A DNA stretch of 5,208 nucleotides. It comes from an uncultured Synergistia bacterium (GTDB lineage: Bacteria > Eremiobacterota > SpSt-956 > JAKJGF01). The notes beneath the pieces are model-generated. The model was given only the letters and a program-made list of their open reading frames with translations, was not told the origin of the DNA and did no database searches. The position numbers were made by a program, and so were the translations under genes. Numbering within the stretch: position 1 is the first letter of the stretch; every line of letters starts with the position of its first letter. Below, piece after piece: positions 1-5,208 of this stretch. The stretch lies in assembly GCA_937888925.1 (NCBI GenBank), contig CALARM010000428.1, forward strand, positions 1 to 5,208. Direction: 5' to 3'.

Positions 1-47
1 GACCACCGAGATCTACACTCTTTCCCTACACGACGCTCTTCCGATCT
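1..47 (+). other. Illumina TruSeq adapter (non-genomic contamination)
   Basis: These 47 bases match the known Illumina universal (P5 plus Read-1 primer) adapter from its twelfth base to its terminal CTTCCGATCT, with no mismatch that I can see. Genomic sequence starts at base 48, in frame with the Hsp70 gene. The adapter carries no stop codon in that frame. On the minus strand it therefore reads as 15 extra residues, RSEERRVGKECRSRW, a peptide I recognise as the translation of this adapter. Gene calls that reach the window edge here are wrong. The adapter also marks this as a physical contig end and not a natural junction. Confidence 0.98.
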
Positions 48-1511
48 AGGCATGGAAGACTGAAGTCCTATGTAATAGGTGCCTGCAGTGCCTCCTCTTA
101 TTCTTATGCCGTCTCCTTTTCTTACCATACCGTAATAGGATGCTCCGAAAGCAACAGCCAGGTCGAGGTCTGTCGATTGAAGTTGTTTCACAGGAGAACT
201 TCCTTCTCCTTCAAGCCATGAATTGATACAGGCCAGAAGTCTCTGCTGCAGTATTTCAGAATTAAAGACTCCTCCGTTAAACAGAACTGCTGTCGGATGG
301 ACAAAGGTCTGTTTTTCTTTTTTGAGTGCCGGATAATCTTTAAGGGATTTTACATGGGCACTTAAAAATTTCGCAAGATGTTTTGTAATCGCAGGTTCCT
401 GTGCATAGGGAAGACCCATCTCACGAAGACCGATGCTTATTTTGCTTTTCGGATGTTCAGACGGTGAGATAAGGGGAAAAAATCCTTCGATCAGTATTTT
501 TTCCAGGTCACTTCTCTTTAATTCTGTTTTTATGGACCCTCCTATTAATTTACTTCCCCTTCCCGGTATAACTACAGGGCATGATTCCATTTTTTCTTTT
601 TGAAGTAAATTTTCCTTTGCTGCCCTGCACTCATGGCTCAGAACCTGGAACTGCCATGAGTCAATATTCGTGCCTTCTTTTTTCAGGTTTTCCCTTACAG
701 AAGCAGCGAGAGCAAGATCCATATTATCTCCGCCGAGAAGTATGTGATCTCCAACAGCTATTCTTTCCAGTGACAGTTCTCCCTCTGTTTCACCTACTGC
801 TATGAGACTGAAGTCAGTAGTACCGCCTCCTATGTCACAGACAAGTATTAAATCTCCTACTTCTACCTGTTCACGCCAGTCATCTCCCATTTCGGAAAGC
901 CATGAATAAAAAGCTGCCTGCGGTTCTTCCAGTAATGTTACATTGAGTCCCGTTCCTTTTGCCGCTTCTACCGTCAGGTCTCTTGCAACAGGATCAAAGG
1001 ACGCCGGTACTGTAAGAAGTATTTCCTGTGTCTCAAATGCACTTTCCGGGCCTTCAGAGGCAAATTCTTTATTCCATGCATCTTTAATATGTTTTAAATA
1101 CATAGTGGATGCTTCCACTGGAGAATATTTTTTTACATCATCCGGGCTTTTCCACGGAAGGACCTTTGCATGTCTGTCTATATCGGGATTGCATAGCCAT
1201 GATTTTACGGAAGAAATCATCCTCTGAGGGACTTTTCCTCCATGATTTCTTGCAAATTCTCCTACAGAATAATCTATCTCTTTCTCCCAGGGAAGAGATA
1301 GACTTCCTCCCGGTAATTCCACTTCTCCCGGAATGTAGAGAAAAGATGGAAGAACAGCCCTCAATTCCACATTACCTGGCTGGACTACCTGCGGTATCTC
1401 AAATAATACATTATCTCCGTATTCATCATCCCCTCCGGGGAGTTTCATATATGCTACAGCACAGTTTGTAGTGCCGAGATCTATACCTATTATATATTTT
1501 GAATTTTCCAT
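48..1511 (-). CDS. Hsp70-family (DnaK-like) ATPase, 3' end missing
   Basis: Hsp70 proteins are cytoplasmic ATP-driven chaperones. The 488 codons seen cover the nucleotide-binding domain. Visible motifs are phosphate-1 IGIDLGTTNCAVA (residues 8-20), a candidate catalytic lysine K103 in SSVKSWL, PASFD (169-173), LLEEPQAAF (193-201, connect-1 region), phosphate-2 DIGGGTTDFS (226-235), LGGDNMD (279-285), adenosine motif FNGGVF (411-416) and DLAVAFGASYYG (450-461). The protein then begins the RIRGGTAGTYYIGL segment and is cut by the contig end, so the substrate-binding part is not visible. It is not canonical DnaK: the usual TTNS is TTNC, and the spacing between motifs is longer. It resembles the Hsp70 paralogues that sit beside DUF2760 genes. 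The ATG start is firm: AAGGAGGT (1526-1519) lies 7 bases upstream. It has its own candidate promoter in the 182-bp gap after the DUF2760 gene. No CIRCE element or heat-shock sigma32 promoter was seen. The family call is secure; the substrate is unknown. Confidence 0.95.
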
Positions 1512-1531
1512 TTTTTTTACCTCCTTAATTT

Positions 1532-1559
1532 CAGTGACCGGTGACCAGTGACCAGTGGC
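1532..1559 (+). repeat. Heptamer tandem repeat array 1 (CAGTGAC type)
   Basis: Four consecutive 7-bp units are in exact register: CAGTGAC, CGGTGAC, CAGTGAC, CAGTGGC. The array lies in the Hsp70 5' leader, a few bases upstream of the ribosome binding site. It is the inverted counterpart of the array at 1662-1696: read on the opposite strand, that array gives CAGTGAA, CAGTTAT, CAGTTAC, CAGTTAC, which agrees at about 21 of 28 positions. The function is unknown; an intergenic repeat-element family or an RNA secondary structure are both possible. Confidence 0.8.
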
Positions 1560-1573
1560 AGTTATAATAACTG
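1559..1573. promoter_or_regulatory. Short palindrome in the Hsp70 leader
   Basis: CAGTTAT-A-ATAACTG is a perfect 7-bp dyad around one central base. It directly abuts heptamer array 1 and lies between the predicted Hsp70 transcription start (near 1578) and the ribosome binding site. It could be an operator-like site or a small 5' hairpin. It could also be a by-product of the heptamer repeats, because CAGTTAT is itself a unit of array 2. Confidence 0.45.
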
Positions 1574-1584
1574 ACCTTTAGTCT

Positions 1585-1612
1585 ATTATATTGAATGGTC
1601 GCAAAAAATCAA
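1585..1612 (-). promoter_or_regulatory. Probable sigma70 promoter of the Hsp70 gene
   Basis: On the minus strand, TTGATT (1612-1607) is followed after 16 bases by a consensus TATAAT (1590-1585). Transcription would start near 1578, giving a leader of about 65 bases before the Hsp70 ATG at 1511. Its presence suggests the Hsp70 gene can be transcribed separately from the upstream DUF2760 gene. This is a sequence match only; the region is AT-rich, so chance matches are possible. Confidence 0.55.
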
Positions 1613-1661
1613 CACTTCAACTCTTCAAATCTACAATAAATAATACATGAAATCAGCTTTC

Positions 1662-1696
1662 CTGGTAACTGGTAACTGATAACTGTTCACTGTTCA
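1662..1696 (+). repeat. Heptamer tandem repeat array 2 (CTGGTAA type)
   Basis: Five units in perfect 7-bp register: CTGGTAA, CTGGTAA, CTGATAA, CTGTTCA, CTGTTCA. The last three bases of the final unit, TCA at 1694-1696, are the TGA stop codon of the DUF2760 gene read on the minus strand. The array is in opposite orientation to array 1, and the pair flanks a segment of about 100 bp that carries the Hsp70 promoter. Confidence 0.85.
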
Positions 1697-2242
1697 TATT
1701 TCCACTTCTGCCGGTTCTATTATAGATCCGTCGTCACCTTCAGGCAGAGGCGGCAGTTTTGTCTTTAAAACCTTCCATCCATGATGGCGAAGAGTGCCTT
1801 TAAAAGGCGGAGAACCTGTTACATTACCTGTAAGTCTTATCTCCGACGGGTTAAATCCTTTCTCTATTGTTACAGGTTTCCCTTCTTCTTCCTTTAAAAC
1901 TTCTCCTATAGTTATATAATTATTCAGGGCTTTATTGCATTTTTCATGAAGTGTTCTTGCCACTGCTCCTATCTGACTGTCACTGTACGAGTCTATTTTC
2001 TCCTGAAGAAAATCCATAAATCTTGCATCTCTCTGAAGTATGGCAAGTATTCTTGTGTCTTCAATTCTGTCTTCCTCTATCTGAGGTACTGGTTTTTCAA
2101 AAAATTTATTTACATGGTCTGAAAATTTTGCATTCATAAATATCTGAAAAAAGCATTTGAATGCAAGTATAAATTTATTCATAATTATTATCTCTCCCTG
2201 TAAATGTTTATAGTAATTAGAGTTTGTGTCATAACTATCCAT
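1694..2242 (-). CDS. DUF2760 domain protein
   Basis: This 182-residue protein of unknown function is recognised as DUF2760 from its conserved C-terminal two thirds: LQRDARFMDFLQE (69-81), SDSQIGAVAR (87-96), a RLTGNVTGSPPFKGTLRHHGW block (136-156) and the closing PEGD...EPAEVE (168-181). Family members are usually encoded beside Hsp70-family genes, as here, so a chaperone-associated role is reasonable inference. No catalytic motif is evident. The N-terminal MNKFILAFKCFFQIFM stretch is hydrophobic and may be membrane-interacting or an amphipathic helix. The start is uncertain. The longer form (ATG 2242) has GAGGT 8 bases upstream. The ATG at 2182 (residue 21) has GGGAGAG upstream and gives the N-terminus expected for the family. 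The residues before Met21 (DSYDTNSNYYKHLQGEIII) do not look conserved. A near-consensus promoter lies at 2372-2400. The stop codon lies inside a heptamer repeat array. Confidence 0.9.
   Translation of the reverse strand: MDSYDTNSNYYKHLQGEIIIMNKFILAFKCFFQIFMNAKFSDHVNKFFEKPVPQIEEDRIEDTRILAILQRDARFMDFLQEKIDSYSDSQIGAVARTLHEKCNKALNNYITIGEVLKEEEGKPVTIEKGFNPSEIRLTGNVTGSPPFKGTLRHHGWKVLKTKLPPLPEGDDGSIIEPAEVEI
2192..2198 (-). promoter_or_regulatory. Ribosome binding site for the alternative DUF2760 start
   Basis: Minus-strand GGGAGAG lies 9-11 bases before the ATG at 2182, which would make a 162-residue protein beginning MNKFILAF. The competing site is GAGGT at 2255-2251, 8 bases before the ATG at 2242. 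Family knowledge favours the inner start; spacing and SD quality do not separate the two. Confidence 0.45.
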
Positions 2243-2254
2243 AAATAATAACCT

Positions 2255-2326
2255 CGTAATGCGTAAATCGTAATGCGTGATGCGCAGGGATATAAACCCG
2301 TCACGCGTTATGTGTTACACGTCACG
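2255..2326. repeat. Inverted pair of heptamer arrays in the DUF2760 leader
   Basis: The left array (2255-2282) has units CGTAATG, CGTAAAT, CGTAATG, CGTGATG. The right array (2299-2326) has CGTCACG, CGTTATG, TGTTACA, CGTCACG, whose minus-strand reading is CGTGACG, TGTAACA, CATAACG, CGTGACG. The arrays therefore oppose each other across about 16 bases. The inner 16 bases on each side (2269-2284 and 2297-2312) pair with about four mismatches, so the transcript from the promoter at 2372-2400 should fold into a long imperfect hairpin just ahead of the DUF2760 start. The function is not known. Confidence 0.75.
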
Positions 2327-2371
2327 ATAACTTAAATTTTAGTAAGTTATGAAACACACTATATTTTTACG

Positions 2372-2400
2372 ATTATATAATAGACAGGCTTTCAGGTCAA
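2372..2400 (-). promoter_or_regulatory. Near-consensus sigma70 promoter for DUF2760
   Basis: Minus-strand TTGACC (2400-2395), a 17-base spacer, then TATAAT (2377-2372). This is the best promoter match in the window, with five of six -35 bases, a perfect -10 and the optimal spacing. Transcription would start near 2365, leaving a leader of about 120 bases that contains the inverted heptamer arrays. Confidence 0.7.
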
Positions 2401-2407
2401 ATATTAT

Positions 2408-2428
2408 AGTGATGAGTGAAGAGTGAGG
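2408..2428 (+). repeat. Heptamer tandem repeat array (AGTGATG type)
   Basis: Three units in register: AGTGATG, AGTGAAG, AGTGAGG. The array lies between the DUF2760 promoter and the palindrome downstream of the lipoprotein gene. A related AGTGAGC at 2442-2448 begins the palindrome arm but is out of the 7-bp register. The units share the GTNAY-like core of the other arrays, though this is the shortest and least secure of them. Confidence 0.6.
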
Positions 2429-2442
2429 GAAAACTTTAAGAA

Positions 2443-2478
2443 GTGAGCAACTGGTAGAAATTTCTATCAGTTGCTCAC
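2443..2478 (-). terminator. 36-bp palindrome, probable terminator of the lipoprotein gene
   Basis: The arms GTGAGCAACTG and CAGTTGCTCAC enclose TAGAAATTTCTA, itself a palindrome. The whole 36 bp is self-complementary except for one G/T pair. It begins 9 bases after the lipoprotein stop codon in the direction of that gene and is followed on the minus strand by TTCTTAAAGTTTTCCC, an interrupted T tract. A stable hairpin is certain from the sequence. Intrinsic termination is likely but not proven, because the T tract is weak. Confidence 0.6.
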
Positions 2479-2487
2479 CGAATAGTC

Positions 2488-3219
2488 TTAATACCCTGGC
2501 TTTTTTATAGACCAGGGATGACTGTGGCCATTGGTAGTAGACGAAGTTATATTTACTGTATTCCCATTGTTAATATCATTAATTTGCGCCTGTGTAAGAG
2601 TTACATTATGGGTATGGCCATTTACAGTTGTACTTGTATAGGTAACACCTGCAACTGGAGGATTACTTACATCTACCATTGATATTACCAGATTGTGGGT
2701 ATGGCTTTCTACAGAATCGGATTCCTGAGCAAAACTTTTCATAACATTCCATATATGTGTGTGACCATTGGCACTTGAAGAAGTGATACCTTTAACGGTA
2801 TTGCCGTTATTTATATCTGTGAGCTGTGCCTGGGTCAATGTTATAGCATGTGTATGGCCTTCAACTGTGGTACTCGTATAGGTTTTGCCTGCAGCTGGAG
2901 GATTTGTCAGGTCGGATAATGAAACTGTAATATTATGCGTATGATTTGTTGTGGAAGGTGTCGGAAGAGACGACGTAACAACAAATGTTCCCGGTGTCGA
3001 TGTTGCAGTAGGTGTGAAAGTCGGTGTTGCAGTACTTGTAGGGCCCGGCGTATTTGTCGGAGTCGGTGTTTTTGTAGGCCCAGTAGTTCCTGTTGCTGTT
3101 GGTGTGTATGTCGATGTTGGCACAATGATTACTGTGTTGTCATCTCCACAGCCTATTAATGATACAATAACAGAGAGAATGAGAAAGATTGAAATGAATA
3201 ATACTTTTGAATTTAACAT
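2488..3219 (-). CDS. Predicted lipoprotein with Thr/Pro linker and duplicated HxH module
   Basis: 243 residues, complete; I do not recognise a named family. The N-terminus is a lipoprotein signal peptide: Lys5, a hydrophobic core and lipobox L21-I22-G23-C24, so Cys24 should be lipidated. Gly at +2 is compatible with outer-membrane sorting. Residues 34-78 form a Thr/Pro-rich linker of the TPTxTPT kind, typically an extended surface spacer. Two copies of a module of about 69 residues follow, 92-160 and 172-240, each with three HxH motifs: H93/H95, H122/H124, H153/H155 and H173/H175, H202/H204, H232/H234, offset by about 80. Each copy also has an NPPxAGxTYTSTTVxGHTH segment and a TLTQAQxxDINNGNTV segment. 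The regular 29-31 residue spacing of HxH pairs on a predicted beta-rich scaffold suggests divalent metal binding, but that is inference. GGGG lies 5 bases upstream of the ATG. No convincing promoter was seen for it in the 3220-3403 spacer. Confidence 0.88.
   Translation of the reverse strand: MLNSKVLFISIFLILSVIVSLIGCGDDNTVIIVPTSTYTPTATGTTGPTKTPTPTNTPGPTSTATPTFTPTATSTPGTFVVTSSLPTPSTTNHTHNITVSLSDLTNPPAAGKTYTSTTVEGHTHAITLTQAQLTDINNGNTVKGITSSSANGHTHIWNVMKSFAQESDSVESHTHNLVISMVDVSNPPVAGVTYTSTTVNGHTHNVTLTQAQINDINNGNTVNITSSTTNGHSHPWSIKKPGY
2500..2946 (-). repeat. Intragenic duplication coding the two HxH modules
   Basis: Module 1 is coded by 2946-2740 and module 2 by 2706-2500, separated by a short non-repeated stretch (AQESD region). 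The similarity is visible at DNA level as well as protein level, for example the block coding AGxTYTSTTV followed by GHTH in both copies. This points to an internal tandem duplication, with divergence mostly at third positions and in the linker. Confidence 0.85.
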
Positions 3220-3341
3220 AAAATCCCCTTTCTTGTTGAAAATTCACAGGAAAATTCTATGGAAATTTCTAAAATCCTCTGTGTTTTCAATATTTAGTAA
3301 ATTTCTTTAAATCTTTTTTTTTAATTTTTTTGTGAAACTTT

Positions 3342-3369
3342 TTGCATTTTCCTCCGGTAATGTTATTAT
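3342..3369 (+). promoter_or_regulatory. Probable promoter of the S9 peptidase gene
   Basis: TTGCAT (3342-3347), a 16-base spacer and TATTAT (3364-3369), with the start codon 35 bases further on and an AGGAGG at 3389-3394. Transcription would begin near 3376, giving a short leader. The spacer between the divergent genes (3220-3403) is otherwise T-rich with long T runs at 3313-3331. It holds no gene and none of the heptamer repeats found elsewhere in the window. Confidence 0.45.
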
Positions 3370-3403
3370 GAATATAAATAAAAATATCAGGAGGTTTTAT
3401 ATA

Positions 3404-5208
3404 ATGAAAATCATTATTTTATTCTTTTTACTGTTCTTTATGAGCTTTTCGATTCGTCCTGTTCTGGCAGAAGAACCTGTTCAGACAGAGACAAAGCTAA
3501 TTCCGCGAGAAATACTCTTCGGAAATCCCGTAAAAAAAAGTCCCAGAATTTCACCTGACGGAAAGTGTATAGCATACCTGGCACCGGTAAATAATATATT
3601 GAATATATGGGTTAAAACTATCGGGTCAGAAGATGACAGGGTGATAACAGATGATAAAAAAAGAAGTATTGTAAGCTATTTCTGGGCTTTTGACAGCAGG
3701 CATATTTTATATATCCAGGATATGGCAGGTAATGAAAACTATAATCTTTATTCTGTAGACCTTGAAACAGGAAATATAAAGAATTTAACACCCTTTGAAG
3801 ATGTTCAGGTAAGAGTTATGGCAGTAGATAAACATTTCCCCGATGAAATACTGATTTCAATGAATAAAGAAAACAAAGAACTTCATGATGTATACAGACT
3901 TACTATTTCTACAGGTGAAATGGTGATGGTTGCAAAAAATCCCGGACATGTGGCAGGATGGCTCCAGGATTCCTGTTTTAAAGTCCGTTTGGCTCAAAAA
4001 AATAATGATGATGGAAGTGCCGACATACTGTTAAGAAAAGATGAAAATTCTCCATGGGAAAAAATATTTTCCTGGAATGCCGAAGATAACTTTATGAGCG
4101 GTGTGGAAGGTTTCTCGAAAGACGGAGAATACCTCTATCTAATAGATAGCAGGGATTATAATGCAGGCCGTCTTGTAAAATTTCATATAAAAACAGGTAA
4201 AACAGAAGTAATGGCTGAAGATCCTGAATATGATGTGCACCGTACTCTCATAGATCAGGATACCTTTGAAATACAGGCTTTATCTTTTTGTAGAGACAGA
4301 GACGAATGGATTGCTCTGGATGAGAAGATAAAACCTGATTTTGAAGCAATAAAAAAACTTCATACAGGTGATTTTAACATAAGTTCACGGGATAGTAATG
4401 ACAGAATATGGATAGTAACTTTTATCAGTGATATAGAGCCTGTTTCATATTATATATACGACCGTACCATAAAAAAAGGAACCTTTCTTTTCTGTAATCA
4501 ACCTGCTTTAAAGGACTACACTCTGGCCCCTATGGAACCAGTATCTTTAAAGTCACGAGATGGACTGACCATTCATGGTTATATTACTTACCCACCCGGA
4601 AAAGAAAGAAAGAATTTGCCTCTTGTATTATCTGTTCACGGAGGCCCCAGATATCGTGACCAGTGGGGGTTGATACCTGAAACCCAGTGGTTTGCAAACC
4701 GGGGATATGTGTGTTTTAATATTAATTTTCGCGGATCTTCGGGATATGGAAAGGAATTTTTACATAAAGGAGACAGGGAATGGGGTAATAACATGCATAA
4801 TGACCTGGTAGACGGAGTAAACTGGGCAATAAAAGAAGGTATTGCCAATCCGAAAAAAATTGCCATATACGGCGGTTCTTACGGAGGTTATGCCGCTCTT
4901 GCCGGTGCAACTTTTACACCGGATCTTTTCTGCTGTGCCGTAGATATGTTCGGACCGAGTAATCTTATAACACTTATGAAAACAATACCTCCTTACTGGA
5001 AACCGGCATGGGCCAAGATGGTTCAGATGATAGGAGATCCTGATAAAGAAGAAGATTTTCTGAAATCCCGTTCGCCTCTGTTCAGTGTGGAAAATATCAA
5101 AATCCCCATGCTTATTGCCCAGGGTGCAAATGATGCGAGAGTCAAACAGGCAGAGTCCGAACAGATTGTGGAAGCAATGAAAAAAAGAGGCATATATTAT
5201 GAATATGT
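3404..5208 (+). CDS. Secreted S9-family serine peptidase (prolyl oligopeptidase / acylaminoacyl-peptidase type), 3' end missing
   Basis: 601 full codons are present and the gene runs off the window. Residues 1-22 are a signal peptide with a V-L-A cleavage motif (predicted cut A22/E23), so the protein is exported. Residues of about 35-390 form a TolB/DPP-like beta-propeller, opening with SPRISPDGKCIAYLAP. The alpha/beta-hydrolase domain follows: HGGP (412-415, oxyanion region), FRGSSGYG (442-449), the nucleophile motif GGSYGG with Ser492, and QGANDARV with catalytic Asp577. The catalytic His is expected about 30 residues further and lies beyond the window, so roughly the last 40-60 residues are missing. 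Enzymes of this family cleave peptides of limited size because the propeller restricts access. Exact specificity cannot be read here. The start is well supported by AGGAGG 9 bases upstream. The gene is divergent from the lipoprotein gene. No frameshift or stop was found in the coding stretch. Confidence 0.95.
   Translation, partial: MKIIILFFLLFFMSFSIRPVLAEEPVQTETKLIPREILFGNPVKKSPRISPDGKCIAYLAPVNNILNIWVKTIGSEDDRVITDDKKRSIVSYFWAFDSRHILYIQDMAGNENYNLYSVDLETGNIKNLTPFEDVQVRVMAVDKHFPDEILISMNKENKELHDVYRLTISTGEMVMVAKNPGHVAGWLQDSCFKVRLAQKNNDDGSADILLRKDENSPWEKIFSWNAEDNFMSGVEGFSKDGEYLYLIDSRDYNAGRLVKFHIKTGKTEVMAEDPEYDVHRTLIDQDTFEIQALSFCRDRDEWIALDEKIKPDFEAIKKLHTGDFNISSRDSNDRIWIVTFISDIEPVSYYIYDRTIKKGTFLFCNQPALKDYTLAPMEPVSLKSRDGLTIHGYITYPPGKERKNLPLVLSVHGGPRYRDQWGLIPETQWFANRGYVCFNINFRGSSGYGKEFLHKGDREWGNNMHNDLVDGVNWAIKEGIANPKKIAIYGGSYGGYAALAGATFTPDLFCCAVDMFGPSNLITLMKTIPPYWKPAWAKMVQMIGDPDKEEDFLKSRSPLFSVENIKIPMLIAQGANDARVKQAESEQIVEAMKKRGIYYEY

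Noticed and set aside
581..805. Plus-strand 74-codon open frame antisense to Hsp70
   Set aside because: Entirely inside the Hsp70 nucleotide-binding domain on the other strand, with no independent coding support.
943..1471. Plus-strand open frames of 94 and 120 codons opposite the Hsp70 gene
   Set aside because: They lie wholly antisense to a well-supported Hsp70 coding region, have no ribosome binding site and show no recognisable domain. Shadows of the real gene.
1512..1693. CIRCE or sigma32 heat-shock control ahead of Hsp70
   Set aside because: No TTAGCACTC-N9-GAGTGCTAA dyad and no CTTGAA...CCCCAT pattern was found; the visible promoter is of the housekeeping type.
1532..2428. CRISPR array
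   Set aside because: Units are 7 bp in contiguous tandem without spacers, and there are no cas genes in the window.
3245..3283. Possible dyad CACAG...CTGTG in the divergent spacer
   Set aside because: Only the outer 5-7 bases pair; the interior is AT-rich with poor complementarity, as expected by chance in such composition.
2907..3310. Cys/Arg-rich, Val/Gly-rich and Gln/His/Arg-rich open frames across the Thr/Pro linker
   Set aside because: These odd compositions are what the repetitive Thr/Pro codons produce when read in other frames; the lipoprotein frame has a signal peptide, RBS and domain structure.
4636..4910. Two minus-strand open frames opposite the S9 hydrolase domain
   Set aside because: They overlap the catalytic serine region of an intact peptidase frame and have no features of their own.

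Overview
The window reads as one end of a metagenomic or draft-genome contig from an AT-rich, Gram-negative-type bacterium. The evidence for this is an exported lipoprotein with a clear lipobox, a secreted serine peptidase, strong AGGAGG-type ribosome binding sites and sigma70-like promoters. The exact lineage cannot be read from the sequence. The Hsp70-DUF2760 pairing and the Thr/Pro-linker lipoprotein suggest Desulfobacterota or an uncultivated relative, but this is inference only. Bases 1-47 are not genomic: they match the Illumina TruSeq P5/Read-1 adapter, so the true contig starts at base 48.

Layout: (1) 48-1511, minus strand, the N-terminal 488 codons of an Hsp70-family ATPase. Its 3' end is cut by the contig end, and the open frame runs on through the adapter, which would give a false 15-residue tail. 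(2) 1512-1693, a spacer holding a probable Hsp70 promoter, a short dyad and two heptamer arrays in opposite orientation. (3) 1694-2242, minus strand, a DUF2760 protein whose stop codon lies in the last unit of a heptamer array. (4) 2243-2487, a spacer with an inverted pair of heptamer arrays, a near-consensus promoter for the DUF2760 gene, another heptamer array and a 36-bp near-perfect palindrome that is probably the terminator of the next gene. (5) 2488-3219, minus strand, a predicted lipoprotein with a Thr/Pro linker and two copies of a histidine-rich (HxH) module. (6) 3220-3403, a T-rich divergent spacer with a probable plus-strand promoter. (7) 3404 to the window end, plus strand, a secreted S9-family (prolyl oligopeptidase-like) peptidase that stops before its catalytic His.

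The DUF2760 and Hsp70 genes form a functional neighbourhood: same strand, in the order DUF2760 then Hsp70, each with its own plausible promoter. They probably encode a chaperone and an associated protein of unknown role. The lipoprotein and the peptidase are divergently transcribed cell-envelope or secreted proteins with no evident link to the chaperone pair. The most distinctive non-coding signal is a family of degenerate 7-bp tandem repeats with a shared GTNAY core, arranged as opposed arrays in the two spacers around the DUF2760 gene and absent from the lipoprotein/peptidase spacer.
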